Source of the DNA: Sabellastarte sp. h YS-2021
Lineage: Eukaryota; Annelida; Polychaeta; Sabellida; Sabellidae
Direction of reading: 5' to 3'
DNA length: 64,000 nt
NCBI GenBank assembly: GCA_964017235.1
Contig: OZ024929.1
Location: 24,115,464 to 24,179,463, forward strand
The position numbers were made by a program, and so were the translations under genes. This document shows, piece by piece, positions 38,524 to 52,900 of the stretch (positions are counted from its first letter, which is position 1; every line of letters starts with the position of its first letter). The notes under the pieces are model-generated. The model ran no database searches and was not told the DNA's origin. It saw only the letters and a list, made by a program, of their open reading frames with translations.

Positions 38524-41500
38524 CAACCTTTTACTCCGTAACTAAGTCAAATATGAAGATGTAACGCTGAAATTTTGACAGGACATAAGGAAAGTGGCAC
38601 TCTAAACTTTGGAATAGGTTTCAGACTTACATCTCAGTGTCAAGGTCATGTTAGCCTCTCATCAGGTTCCAATGGTCAACTACGGTTAACACCTTATTTA
38701 CTCCGTAACTAAGTCAAATATTAAGATGTAACGCTGAAATTTGGACAGGTCGTAAGGAAAGTGGCACTCGCAACTTTAGAATAGGTTTGAAACTTACATC
38801 TCAATGTCAAGGTCACATTAGCCTCTCGTAAGGCTCCAACGGTCAACCTTTTACTCCGTGACTAAGTCAAATATGAAGATGTAACGCTGAAATTTTGACA
38901 GGACATAAGGAAAGTGGCACTCTAAACTTTGGAATAGGTTTCAGACTTACATCTCAGTGTCAAGGTCATGTTAGCCTCTCATCAGGTTCCAACGGTCAAC
39001 TACGGTTAACACCTTATTTACTCCGTAACTAAGTCAAATATTAAGATGTAACGCTGAAATTTGGACAGGTCGTAAGGAAAGTGGCAATCGCAACTTTAGA
39101 ATAGGTTTGAAACTTACATCTCAATGTCAAGGTCACATTAGCCTATCGTAAGGCTCCAACGGTCAACTACGGTTAACACCTTATTTACTCCGTAACTAAG
39201 TCAAATATTAAGATGTAACGCTGAAATTTGGACAGGTCGTAAGGAAAGTGGCAATCGCAACTTTAGAATAGGTTTGAAACTTACATCTCAATGTCAAGGT
39301 CACATTAGCCTCTCGTAAGGCTCCAACGGTCAACCTTTTACTCCGTAACTAAGTCAAATATGAAGATGTAACGCTGAAATTTTGACAGGACATAAGGAAA
39401 GTGGCACTCTAAACTTTGGAATAGGTTTCAGACTTACATCTCAGTGTCAAGGTCATGTTAGCCTCTCATCAGGTTCCAACGGTCAACTACGGTTAACACC
39501 TTATTTACTCCGTAACTAAGTCAAATATGAAGATGTAACGCTGAAATTTTGACAGGACATAAGGAAAGTGGCACTCTAAACTTTGGAATAGGTTTCAGAC
39601 TTACATCTCAGTGTCAAGGTCATGTTAGCCTCTCATCAGGTTCCAACGGTCAACTACGGTTAACACCTTATTTACTCCGTAACTAAGTCAAATATTAAGA
39701 TGTAACGCTGAAATTTGGACAGGTCGTAAGGAAAGTGGCACTCGCAACTTTAGAATAGGTTTGAAACTTACATCTCAATGTCAAGGTCACATTAGCCTCT
39801 CGTAAGGCTCCAACGGTCAACCTTTTACTCCGTAACTAAGTCAAATATGAAGATGTAACGCTGAAATTTTGACAGGACATAAGGAAAGTGGCACTCTAAA
39901 CTTTGGAATAGGTTTCAGACTTACATCTCAGTGTCAAGGTCATGTTAGCCTCTCATCAGGTTCCAACGGTCAACTACGGTTAACACCTTATTTACTCCGT
40001 AACTAAGTCAAATATGAAGATGTAACGCTGAAATTTGGACAGGTCGTAAGGAAAGTGGCACTCGCAACTTTAGAATAGGTTTCAGAATTACATCTCAATG
40101 TCAAGGTCACATTAGCCTCTCGTAAGGCTCCAACGGTCAACCTTTTACTCCGTAACTAAGTCAAATATGAAGATGTAACGCTGAAATTTTGACAGGACAT
40201 AAGGAAAGTGGCACTCTAAACTTTGGAATAGGTTTCAGACTTACATCTCAGTGTCAAGGTCATGTTAGCCTCTCATCAGGTTCCAACGATCAACTACGGT
40301 TAACACCTTTTTTACTAAGTAACTAAGTCAAATATTAAGATGTAACGCTGAAATTTGGACAGGTCGTAAGGAAAGTGGCCCTTGCAACTTTAGAATAGGT
40401 TTGAAACTTACATCTCAATGTCAAGGTCACATTAGCCTCTCGTAAGGCTCCAACGGTCAACCTTTTACTCCGTAACTAAGTCAAATATGAAGATGTAACG
40501 CTGAAATTTTGACAGGACATAAGGAAAGTGGCACTCTAAACTTTGGAATAGGTTTCAGACTTACATCTCAGTGTCAAGGTCATGTTAGCCTCTCATCAGG
40601 TTCCAACGGTCAACTACGGTTAACACCTTATTTACTCCGTAACTAAGTCAAATATGAAGATGTAACGCTGAAATTTTGACAGGACATAAGGAAAGTGGCA
40701 CTCTAAACTTTGGAATAGGTTTCAGACTTACATCTCAGTGTCAAGGTCATGTTAGCCTCTCATCAGGTTCCAACGGTCAACTACGGTTAACACCTTATTT
40801 ACTCCGTAACTAAGTCAAATATTAAGATGTAACGCTGAAATTTGGACAGGTCGTAAGGAAAGTGGCACTCGCAACTTTAGAATAGGTTTGAAACTTACAT
40901 CTCAATGTCAAGGTCACATTAGCCTCTCGTAAGGCTCCAACGGTCAACCTTTTACTCCGTAACTAAGTCAAATATGAAGATGTAACGCTGAAATTTTGAC
41001 AGGACATAAGGAAAGTGGCACTCTAAACTTTGGAATAGGTTTCAGACTTACATCTCAGTGTCAAGGTCATGTTAGCCTCTCATCAGGTTCCAACGGTCAA
41101 CTACGGTTAACACCTTATTTACTCCGTAACTAAGTCAAATATGAAGATGTAACGCTGAAATTTGGACAGGTCGTAAGGAAAGTGGCACTCGCAACTTTAG
41201 AATAGGTTTCAGAATTACATCTCAATGTCAAGGTCACATTAGCCTCTCGTAAGGCTCCAACGGTCAACCTTTTACTCCGTAACTAAGTCAAATATGAAGA
41301 TGTAACGCTGAAATTTTGACAGGACATAAGGAAAGTGGCACTCTAAACTTTGGAATAGGTTTCAGACTTACATCTCAGTGTCAAGGTCATGTTAGCCTCT
41401 CATCAGGTTCCAACGATCAACTACGGTTAACACCTTTTTTACTAAGTAACTAAGTCAAATATTAAGATGTAACGCTGAAATTTGGACAGGTCGTAAGGAA

Positions 41501-42544
41501 AGTGGCCCTTGCAACTTTAGAATAGGTTTGAAACTTACATCTCAATGTCAAGGTCACATTAGCCTCTCGTAAGGCTCCAACGGTCAACCTTTTACTCCGT
41601 AACTAAGTCAAATATGAAGATGTAACGCTGAAATTTTGACAGGACATAAGGAAAGTGGCACTCTAAACTTTGGAATAGGTTTCAGACTTACATCTCAGTG
41701 TCAAGGTCATGTTAGCCTCTCATCAGGTTCCAACGGTCAACTACGGTTAACACCTTATTTACTCCGTAACTAAGTCAAATATGAAGATGTAACGCTGAAA
41801 TTTTGACAGGACATAAGGAAAGTGGCACTCTAAACTTTGGAATAGGTTTCAGACTTACATCTCAGTGTCAAGGTCATGTTAGCCTCTCATCAGGTTCCAA
41901 CGGTCAACTACGGTTAACACCTTATTTACTCCGTAACTAAGTCAAATATTAAGATGTAACGCTGAAATTTGGACAGGTCGTAAGGAAAGTGGCACTCGCA
42001 ACTTTAGAATAGGTTTGAAACTTACATCTCAATGTCAAGGTCACATTAGCCTCTCGTAAGGCTCCAACGGTCAACCTTTTACTCCGTAACTAAGTCAAAT
42101 ATGAAGATGTAACGCTGAAATTTTGACAGGACATAAGGAAAGTGGCACTCTAAACTTTGGAATAGGTTTCAGACTTACATCTCAGTGTCAAGGTCATGTT
42201 AGCCTCTCATCAGGTTCCAACGGTCAACTACGGTTAACACCTTATTTACTCCGTAACTAAGTCAAATATTAAGATGTAACGCTGAAATTTGGACAGGTCG
42301 TAAGGAAAGTGGCACTCGCAACTTTAGAATAGGTTTGAAACTTACATCTCAATGTCAAGGTCACATTAGCCTCTCGTAAGGCTCCAACGGTCAACCTTTT
42401 ACTCCGTAACTAAGTCAAATATGAAGATGTAACGCTGAAATTTTGACAGGACATAAGGAAAGTGGCACTCTAAACTTTGGAATAGGTTTCAGACTTACAT
42501 CTCAGTGTCAAGGTCATGTTAGCCTCTCATCAGGTTCCAACGGT

Positions 42545-45500
42545 CAACTACGGTTAACACCTAAGTCAAATATTAAGATGTAACGCTGAAATTTGGACAG
42601 GTCGTAAGGAAAGTGGCACTCGCAACTTTAGAATAGGTTTCAGAATTACATCTCAATGTCAAGGTCACATTAGCCTCTCGTAAGGCTCCAACGGTCAACC
42701 TTTTACTCCGTAACTAAGTCAAATATGAAGATGTAACGCTGAAATTTTGACAGGACATAAGGAAAGTGGCACTCTAAACTTTGGAATAGGTGTCAGACTT
42801 ACATCTCAGTGTCAAGGTCATGTTAGCCTCTCATCAGGTTCCAACGGTCAACTACGGTTAACACCTTATTTACTCCGTAACTAAGTCAAATATTAAGATG
42901 TAACGCTGAAATTTGGACAGGTCGTAAGGAAAGTGGCAATCGCAACTTTAGAATAGGTTTGAAACTTACATCTCAATGTCAAGGTCACATTAGCCTCTCG
43001 TAAGGCTCCAACGGTCAACTACGGTTAACACCTTATTTACTCCGTAACTAAGTCAAATATTAAGATGTAACGCTGAAATTTGGACAGGTCGTAAGGAAAG
43101 TGGCACTCGCAACTTTAGAATAGGTTTGAAACTTACATCTCAATGTCAAGGTCACATTAGCCTATCGTAAGGCTCCAACGGTCAACTACGGTTAACACCT
43201 TATTTACTCCGTAACTAAGTCAAATATTAAGATGTAACGCTGAAATTTGGACAGGTCGTAAGGAAAGTGGCAATCGCAACTTTAGAATAGGTTTGAAACT
43301 TACATCTCAATGTCAAGGTCACATTAGCCTCTCGTAAGGCTCCAACGGTCAACCTTTTACTCCGTAACTAAGTCAAATATGAAGATGTAACGCTGAAATT
43401 TTGACAGGACATAAGGAAAGTGGCACTCTAAACTTTGGAATAGGTTTCAGACTTACATCTCAGTGTCAAGGTCATGTTAGCCTCTCATCAGGTTCCAATG
43501 GTCAACTACGGTTAACACCTTATTTACTCCGTAACTAAGTCAAATATTAAGATGTAACGCTGAAATTTGGACAGGTCGTAAGGAAAGTGGCACTCGCAAC
43601 TTTAGAATAGGTTTGAAACTTACATCTCAATGTCAAGGTCACATTAGCCTCTCGTAAGGCTCCAACGGTCAACCTTTTACTCCGTGACTAAGTCAAATAT
43701 GAAGATGTAACGCTGAAATTTTGACAGGACATAAGGAAAGTGGCACTCTAAACTTTGGAATAGGTTTCAGACTTACATCTCAGTGTCAAGGTCATGTTAG
43801 CCTCTCATCAGGTTCCAACGGTCAACTACGGTTAACACCTTATTTACTCCGTAACTAAGTCAAATATTAAGATGTAACGCTGAAATTTGGACAGGTCGTA
43901 AGGAAAGTGGCACTCGCAACTTTAGAATAGGTTTGAAACTTACATCTCAATGTCAAGGTCACATTAGCCTATCGTAAGGCTCCAACGGTCAACTACGGTT
44001 AACACCTTATTTACTCCGTAACTAAGTCAAATATTAAGATGTAACGCTGAAATTTGGACAGGTCGTAAGGAAAGTGGCAATCGCAACTTTAGAATAGGTT
44101 TGAAACTTACATCTCAATGTCAAGGTCACATTAGCCTCTCGTAAGGCTCCAACGGTCAACCTTTTACTCCGTAACTAAGTCAAATATGAAGATGTAACGC
44201 TGAAATTTTGACAGGACATAAGGAAAGTGGCACTCTAAACTTTGGAATAGGTTTCAGACTTACATCTCAGTGTCAAGGTCATGTTAGCCTCTCATCAGGT
44301 TCCAACGGTCAACTACGGTTAACACCTTATTTACTCCGTAACTAAGTCAAATATGAAGATGTAACGCTGAAATTTTGACAGGACATAAGGAAAGTGGCAC
44401 TCTAAACTTTGGAATAGGTTTCAGACTTACATCTCAGTGTCAAGGTCATGTTAGCCTCTCATCAGGTTCCAACGGTCAACTACGGTTAACACCTTATTTA
44501 CTCCGTAACTAAGTCAAATATTAAGATGTAACGCTGAAATTTGGACAGGTCGTAAGGAAAGTGGCACTCGCAACTTTAGAATAGGTTTGAAACTTACATC
44601 TCAATGTCAAGGTCACATTAGCCTCTCGTAAGGCTCCAACGGTCAACCTTTTACTCCGTAACTAAGTCAAATATGAAGATGTAACGCTGAAATTTTGACA
44701 GGACATAAGGAAAGTGGCACTCTAAACTTTGGAATAGGTTTCAGACTTACATCTCAGTGTCAAGGTCATGTTAGCCTCTCATCAGGTTCCAACGGTCAAC
44801 TACGGTTAACACCTTATTTACTCCGTAACTAAGTCAAATATGAAGATGTAACGCTGAAATTTGGACAGGTCGTAAGGAAAGTGGCACTCGCAACTTTAGA
44901 ATAGGTTTCAGAATTACATCTCAATGTCAAGGTCACATTAGCCTCTCGTAAGGCTCCAACGGTCAACCTTTTACTCCGTAACTAAGTCAAATATGAAGAT
45001 GTAACGCTGAAATTTTGACAGGACATAAGGAAAGTGGCACTCTAAACTTTGGAATAGGTTTCAGACTTACATCTCAGTGTCAAGGTCATGTTAGCCTCTC
45101 ATCAGGTTCCAACGATCAACTACGGTTAACACCTTTTTTACTAAGTAACTAAGTCAAATATTAAGATGTAACGCTGAAATTTGGACAGGTCGTAAGGAAA
45201 GTGGCCCTTGCAACTTTAGAATAGGTTTGAAACTTACATCTCAATGTCAAGGTCACATTAGCCTCTCGTAAGGCTCCAACGGTCAACCTTTTACTCCGTA
45301 ACTAAGTCAAATATGAAGATGTAACGCTGAAATTTTGACAGGACATAAGGAAAGTGGCACTCTAAACTTTGGAATAGGTTTCAGACTTACATCTCAGTGT
45401 CAAGGTCATGTTAGCCTCTCATCAGGTTCCAACGGTCAACTACGGTTAACACCTTATTTACTCCGTAACTAAGTCAAATATGAAGATGTAACGCTGAAAT

Positions 45501-47050
45501 TTTGACAGGACATAAGGAAAGTGGCACTCTAAACTTTGGAATAGGTTTCAGACTTACATCTCAGTGTCAAGGTCATGTTAGCCTCTCATCAGGTTCCAAC
45601 GGTCAACTACGGTTAACACCTTATTTACTCCGTAACTAAGTCAAATATGAAGATGTAACGCTGAAATTTGGACAGGTCGTAAGGAAAGTGGCACTCGCAA
45701 CTTTAGAATAGGTTTCAGAATTACATCTCAATGTCAAGGTCACATTAGCCTCTCGTAAGGCTCCAACGGTCAACCTTTTACTCCGTAACTAAGTCAAATA
45801 TGAAGATGTAACGCTGAAATTTTGACAGGACATAAGGAAAGTGGCACTCTAAACTTTGGAATAGGTTTCAGACTTACATCTCAGTGTCAAGGTCATGTTA
45901 GCCTCTCATCAGGTTCCAACGATCAACTACGGTTAACACCTTTTTTACTAAGTAACTAAGTCAAATATTAAGATGTAACGCTGAAATTTGGACAGGTCGT
46001 AAGGAAAGTGGCCCTTGCAACTTTAGAATAGGTTTGAAACTTACATCTCAATGTCAAGGTCACATTAGCCTCTCGTAAGGCTCCAACGGTCAACCTTTTA
46101 CTCCGTAACTAAGTCAAATATGAAGATGTAACGCTGAAATTTTGACAGGACATAAGGAAAGTGGCACTCTAAACTTTGGAATAGGTTTCAGACTTACATC
46201 TCAGTGTCAAGGTCATGTTAGCCTCTCATCAGGTTCCAACGGTCAACTACGGTTAACACCTTATTTACTCCGTAACTAAGTCAAATATGAAGATGTAACG
46301 CTGAAATTTTGACAGGACATAAGGAAAGTGGCACTCTAAACTTTGGAATAGGTTTCAGACTTACATCTCAGTGTCAAGGTCATGTTAGCCTCTCATCAGG
46401 TTCCAACGGTCAACTACGGTTAACACCTTATTTACTCCGTAACTAAGTCAAATATTAAGATGTAACGCTGAAATTTGGACAGGTCGTAAGGAAAGTGGCA
46501 CTCGCAACTTTAGAATAGGTTTGAAACTTACATCTCAATGTCAAGGTCACATTAGCCTCTCGTAAGGCTCCAACGGTCAACCTTTTACTCCGTAACTAAG
46601 TCAAATATGAAGATGTAACGCTGAAATTTTGACAGGACATAAGGAAAGTGGCACTCTAAACTTTGGAATAGGTTTCAGACTTACATCTCAGTGTCAAGGT
46701 CATGTTAGCCTCTCATCAGGTTCCAACGGTCAACTACGGTTAACACCTTATTTACTCCGTAACTAAGTCAAATATTAAGATGTAACGCTGAAATTTGGAC
46801 AGGTCGTAAGGAAAGTGGCACTCGCAACTTTAGAATAGGTTTGAAACTTACATCTCAATGTCAAGGTCACATTAGCCTCTCGTAAGGCTCCAACGGTCAA
46901 CCTTTTACTCCGTAACTAAGTCAAATATGAAGATGTAACGCTGAAATTTTGACAGGACATAAGGAAAGTGGCACTCTAAACTTTGGAATAGGTTTCAGAC
47001 TTACATCTCAGTGTCAAGGTCATGTTAGCCTCTCATCAGGTTCCAACGGT
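42545..47050 (+). repeat. HOR G, unit 2 (4,506 bp, 28 monomers)
   Basis: D monomer followed by an S-B with aggtgtcag (unique to units 2-4; at 42696, 47202 and 50094), then caatcg, cctatcg, caatcg, caatggt, L-A, ccgtgac and the L-B/L-A/S-B modules. One module (45437-46243) lacks L-A and S-B and is 807 bp instead of 1,127 bp. Confidence 0.85.
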
Positions 47051-49942
47051 CAACTACGGTTAACACCTAAGTCAAATATTAAGATGTAACGCTGAAATTT
47101 GGACAGGTCGTAAGGAAAGTGGCACTCGCAACTTTAGAATAGGTTTCAGAATTACATCTCAATGTCAAGGTCACATTAGCCTCTCGTAAGGCTCCAACGG
47201 TCAACCTTTTACTCCGTAACTAAGTCAAATATGAAGATGTAACGCTGAAATTTTGACAGGACATAAGGAAAGTGGCACTCTAAACTTTGGAATAGGTGTC
47301 AGACTTACATCTCAGTGTCAAGGTCATGTTAGCCTCTCATCAGGTTCCAACGGTCAACTACGGTTAACACCTTATTTACTCCGTAACTAAGTCAAATATT
47401 AAGATGTAACGCTGAAATTTGGACAGGTCGTAAGGAAAGTGGCAATCGCAACTTTAGAATAGGTTTGAAACTTACATCTCAATGTCAAGGTCACATTAGC
47501 CTCTCGTAAGGCTCCAACGGTCAACTACGGTTAACACCTTATTTACTCCGTAACTAAGTCAAATATTAAGATGTAACGCTGAAATTTGGACAGGTCGTAA
47601 GGAAAGTGGCACTCGCAACTTTAGAATAGGTTTGAAACTTACATCTCAATGTCAAGGTCACATTAGCCTATCGTAAGGCTCCAACGGTCAACTACGGTTA
47701 ACACCTTATTTACTCCGTAACTAAGTCAAATATTAAGATGTAACGCTGAAATTTGGACAGGTCGTAAGGAAAGTGGCAATCGCAACTTTAGAATAGGTTT
47801 GAAACTTACATCTCAATGTCAAGGTCACATTAGCCTCTCGTAAGGCTCCAACGGTCAACCTTTTACTCCGTAACTAAGTCAAATATGAAGATGTAACGCT
47901 GAAATTTTGACAGGACATAAGGAAAGTGGCACTCTAAACTTTGGAATAGGTTTCAGACTTACATCTCAGTGTCAAGGTCATGTTAGCCTCTCATCAGGTT
48001 CCAATGGTCAACTACGGTTAACACCTTATTTACTCCGTAACTAAGTCAAATATTAAGATGTAACGCTGAAATTTGGACAGGTCGTAAGGAAAGTGGCACT
48101 CGCAACTTTAGAATAGGTTTGAAACTTACATCTCAATGTCAAGGTCACATTAGCCTCTCGTAAGGCTCCAACGGTCAACCTTTTACTCCGTGACTAAGTC
48201 AAATATGAAGATGTAACGCTGAAATTTTGACAGGACATAAGGAAAGTGGCACTCTAAACTTTGGAATAGGTTTCAGACTTACATCTCAGTGTCAAGGTCA
48301 TGTTAGCCTCTCATCAGGTTCCAACGGTCAACTACGGTTAACACCTTATTTACTCCGTAACTAAGTCAAATATTAAGATGTAACGCTGAAATTTGGACAG
48401 GTCGTAAGGAAAGTGGCACTCGCAACTTTAGAATAGGTTTGAAACTTACATCTCAATGTCAAGGTCACATTAGCCTATCGTAAGGCTCCAACGGTCAACT
48501 ACGGTTAACACCTTATTTACTCCGTAACTAAGTCAAATATTAAGATGTAACGCTGAAATTTGGACAGGTCGTAAGGAAAGTGGCAATCGCAACTTTAGAA
48601 TAGGTTTGAAACTTACATCTCAATGTCAAGGTCACATTAGCCTCTCGTAAGGCTCCAACGGTCAACCTTTTACTCCGTAACTAAGTCAAATATGAAGATG
48701 TAACGCTGAAATTTTGACAGGACATAAGGAAAGTGGCACTCTAAACTTTGGAATAGGTTTCAGACTTACATCTCAGTGTCAAGGTCATGTTAGCCTCTCA
48801 TCAGGTTCCAACGGTCAACTACGGTTAACACCTTATTTACTCCGTAACTAAGTCAAATATGAAGATGTAACGCTGAAATTTTGACAGGACATAAGGAAAG
48901 TGGCACTCTAAACTTTGGAATAGGTTTCAGACTTACATCTCAGTGTCAAGGTCATGTTAGCCTCTCATCAGGTTCCAACGGTCAACTACGGTTAACACCT
49001 TATTTACTCCGTAACTAAGTCAAATATTAAGATGTAACGCTGAAATTTGGACAGGTCGTAAGGAAAGTGGCACTCGCAACTTTAGAATAGGTTTGAAACT
49101 TACATCTCAATGTCAAGGTCACATTAGCCTCTCGTAAGGCTCCAACGGTCAACCTTTTACTCCGTAACTAAGTCAAATATGAAGATGTAACGCTGAAATT
49201 TTGACAGGACATAAGGAAAGTGGCACTCTAAACTTTGGAATAGGTTTCAGACTTACATCTCAGTGTCAAGGTCATGTTAGCCTCTCATCAGGTTCCAACG
49301 GTCAACTACGGTTAACACCTTATTTACTCCGTAACTAAGTCAAATATGAAGATGTAACGCTGAAATTTGGACAGGTCGTAAGGAAAGTGGCACTCGCAAC
49401 TTTAGAATAGGTTTCAGAATTACATCTCAATGTCAAGGTCACATTAGCCTCTCGTAAGGCTCCAACGGTCAACCTTTTACTCCGTAACTAAGTCAAATAT
49501 GAAGATGTAACGCTGAAATTTTGACAGGACATAAGGAAAGTGGCACTCTAAACTTTGGAATAGGTTTCAGACTTACATCTCAGTGTCAAGGTCATGTTAG
49601 CCTCTCATCAGGTTCCAACGATCAACTACGGTTAACACCTTTTTTACTAAGTAACTAAGTCAAATATTAAGATGTAACGCTGAAATTTGGACAGGTCGTA
49701 AGGAAAGTGGCACTCGCAACTTTAGAATAGGTTTGAAACTTACATCTCAATGTCAAGGTCACATTAGCCTCTCGTAAGGCTCCAACGGTCAACCTTTTAC
49801 TCCGTAACTAAGTCAAATATGAAGATGTAACGCTGAAATTTTGACAGGACATAAGGAAAGTGGCACTCTAAACTTTGGAATAGGTTTCAGACTTACATCT
49901 CAGTGTCAAGGTCATGTTAGCCTCTCATCAGGTTCCAACGGT
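47051..49942 (+). repeat. HOR G, unit 3 (2,892 bp, 18 monomers, internally deleted)
   Basis: Identical in order to unit 2 up to 49622, then a hybrid monomer (49623-49789) jumps to the equivalent of 46731. The 1,614-bp difference from unit 2 corresponds exactly to the ten monomers from 45117 to 46730. Confidence 0.87.
49623..49789 (+). repeat. Hybrid monomer: T6/actaag head with cactcgc body
   Basis: The T6 head is otherwise followed by cccttgc, but here the body is the ordinary cactcgc form. The join lies between the head and the cactcgc site, in a stretch where the two parents are identical. It marks the deletion junction of HOR G unit 3. The monomer at 61328 is a comparable hybrid (T6 head, caatcgc body). 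Confidence 0.88.
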
Positions 49943-52900
49943 CAACTACGGTTAACACCTAAGTCAAATATTAAGATGTAACGCTGAAATTTGGACAGGT
50001 CGTAAGGAAAGTGGCACTCGCAACTTTAGAATAGGTTTCAGAATTACATCTCAATGTCAAGGTCACATTAGCCTCTCGTAAGGCTCCAACGGTCAACCTT
50101 TTACTCCGTAACTAAGTCAAATATGAAGATGTAACGCTGAAATTTTGACAGGACATAAGGAAAGTGGCACTCTAAACTTTGGAATAGGTGTCAGACTTAC
50201 ATCTCAGTGTCAAGGTCATGTTAGCCTCTCATCAGGTTCCAACGGTCAACTACGGTTAACACCTTATTTACTCCGTAACTAAGTCAAATATTAAGATGTA
50301 ACGCTGAAATTTGGACAGGTCGTAAGGAAAGTGGCAATCGCAACTTTAGAATAGGTTTGAAACTTACATCTCAATGTCAAGGTCACATTAGCCTCTCGTA
50401 AGGCTCCAACGGTCAACTACGGTTAACACCTTATTTACTCCGTAACTAAGTCAAATATTAAGATGTAACGCTGAAATTTGGACAGGTCGTAAGGAAAGTG
50501 GCACTCGCAACTTTAGAATAGGTTTGAAACTTACATCTCAATGTCAAGGTCACATTAGCCTATCGTAAGGCTCCAACGGTCAACTACGGTTAACACCTTA
50601 TTTACTCCGTAACTAAGTCAAATATTAAGATGTAACGCTGAAATTTGGACAGGTCGTAAGGAAAGTGGCAATCGCAACTTTAGAATAGGTTTGAAACTTA
50701 CATCTCAATGTCAAGGTCACATTAGCCTCTCGTAAGGCTCCAACGGTCAACCTTTTACTCCGTAACTAAGTCAAATATGAAGATGTAACGCTGAAATTTT
50801 GACAGGACATAAGGAAAGTGGCACTCTAAACTTTGGAATAGGTTTCAGACTTACATCTCAGTGTCAAGGTCATGTTAGCCTCTCATCAGGTTCCAATGGT
50901 CAACTACGGTTAACACCTTATTTACTCCGTAACTAAGTCAAATATTAAGATGTAACGCTGAAATTTGGACAGGTCGTAAGGAAAGTGGCACTCGCAACTT
51001 TAGAATAGGTTTGAAACTTACATCTCAATGTCAAGGTCACATTAGCCTCTCGTAAGGCTCCAACGGTCAACCTTTTACTCCGTGACTAAGTCAAATATGA
51101 AGATGTAACGCTGAAATTTTGACAGGACATAAGGAAAGTGGCACTCTAAACTTTGGAATAGGTTTCAGACTTACATCTCAGTGTCAAGGTCATGTTAGCC
51201 TCTCATCAGGTTCCAACGGTCAACTACGGTTAACACCTTATTTACTCCGTAACTAAGTCAAATATTAAGATGTAACGCTGAAATTTGGACAGGTCGTAAG
51301 GAAAGTGGCACTCGCAACTTTAGAATAGGTTTGAAACTTACATCTCAATGTCAAGGTCACATTAGCCTATCGTAAGGCTCCAACGGTCAACTACGGTTAA
51401 CACCTTATTTACTCCGTAACTAAGTCAAATATTAAGATGTAACGCTGAAATTTGGACAGGTCGTAAGGAAAGTGGCAATCGCAACTTTAGAATAGGTTTG
51501 AAACTTACATCTCAATGTCAAGGTCACATTAGCCTCTCGTAAGGCTCCAACGGTCAACCTTTTACTCCGTAACTAAGTCAAATATGAAGATGTAACGCTG
51601 AAATTTTGACAGGACATAAGGAAAGTGGCACTCTAAACTTTGGAATAGGTTTCAGACTTACATCTCAGTGTCAAGGTCATGTTAGCCTCTCATCAGGTTC
51701 CAACGGTCAACTACGGTTAACACCTTATTTACTCCGTAACTAAGTCAAATATGAAGATGTAACGCTGAAATTTTGACAGGACATAAGGAAAGTGGCACTC
51801 TAAACTTTGGAATAGGTTTCAGACTTACATCTCAGTGTCAAGGTCATGTTAGCCTCTCATCAGGTTCCAACGGTCAACTACGGTTAACACCTTATTTACT
51901 CCGTAACTAAGTCAAATATTAAGATGTAACGCTGAAATTTGGACAGGTCGTAAGGAAAGTGGCACTCGCAACTTTAGAATAGGTTTGAAACTTACATCTC
52001 AATGTCAAGGTCACATTAGCCTCTCGTAAGGCTCCAACGGTCAACCTTTTACTCCGTAACTAAGTCAAATATGAAGATGTAACGCTGAAATTTTGACAGG
52101 ACATAAGGAAAGTGGCACTCTAAACTTTGGAATAGGTTTCAGACTTACATCTCAGTGTCAAGGTCATGTTAGCCTCTCATCAGGTTCCAACGGTCAACTA
52201 CGGTTAACACCTTATTTACTCCGTAACTAAGTCAAATATGAAGATGTAACGCTGAAATTTGGACAGGTCGTAAGGAAAGTGGCACTCGCAACTTTAGAAT
52301 AGGTTTCAGAATTACATCTCAATGTCAAGGTCACATTAGCCTCTCGTAAGGCTCCAACGGTCAACCTTTTACTCCGTAACTAAGTCAAATATGAAGATGT
52401 AACGCTGAAATTTTGACAGGACATAAGGAAAGTGGCACTCTAAACTTTGGAATAGGTTTCAGACTTACATCTCAGTGTCAAGGTCATGTTAGCCTCTCAT
52501 CAGGTTCCAACGATCAACTACGGTTAACACCTTTTTTACTAAGTAACTAAGTCAAATATTAAGATGTAACGCTGAAATTTGGACAGGTCGTAAGGAAAGT
52601 GGCCCTTGCAACTTTAGAATAGGTTTGAAACTTACATCTCAATGTCAAGGTCACATTAGCCTCTCGTAAGGCTCCAACGGTCAACCTTTTACTCCGTAAC
52701 TAAGTCAAATATGAAGATGTAACGCTGAAATTTTGACAGGACATAAGGAAAGTGGCACTCTAAACTTTGGAATAGGTTTCAGACTTACATCTCAGTGTCA
52801 AGGTCATGTTAGCCTCTCATCAGGTTCCAACGGTCAACTACGGTTAACACCTTATTTACTCCGTAACTAAGTCAAATATGAAGATGTAACGCTGAAATTT

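Larger units (their letters stand above)
37886..42544 (+). repeat. HOR G, unit 1 (4,659 bp, 29 monomers)
   Basis: Starts with the D monomer and contains the cctatcg/caatcg pairs, the first caatggt monomer (T at 38673), a ccgtgac monomer (38844) and a tandem 1,127-bp subunit (39484-40610, 40611-41737: L-B, L-A, S-B, C, S-B gat, T6 A, S-B). It differs from unit 2 by having one extra L-A/S-B pair and one fewer caatcg monomer (320 minus 167 = 153 bp, the observed length difference). Confidence 0.84.
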
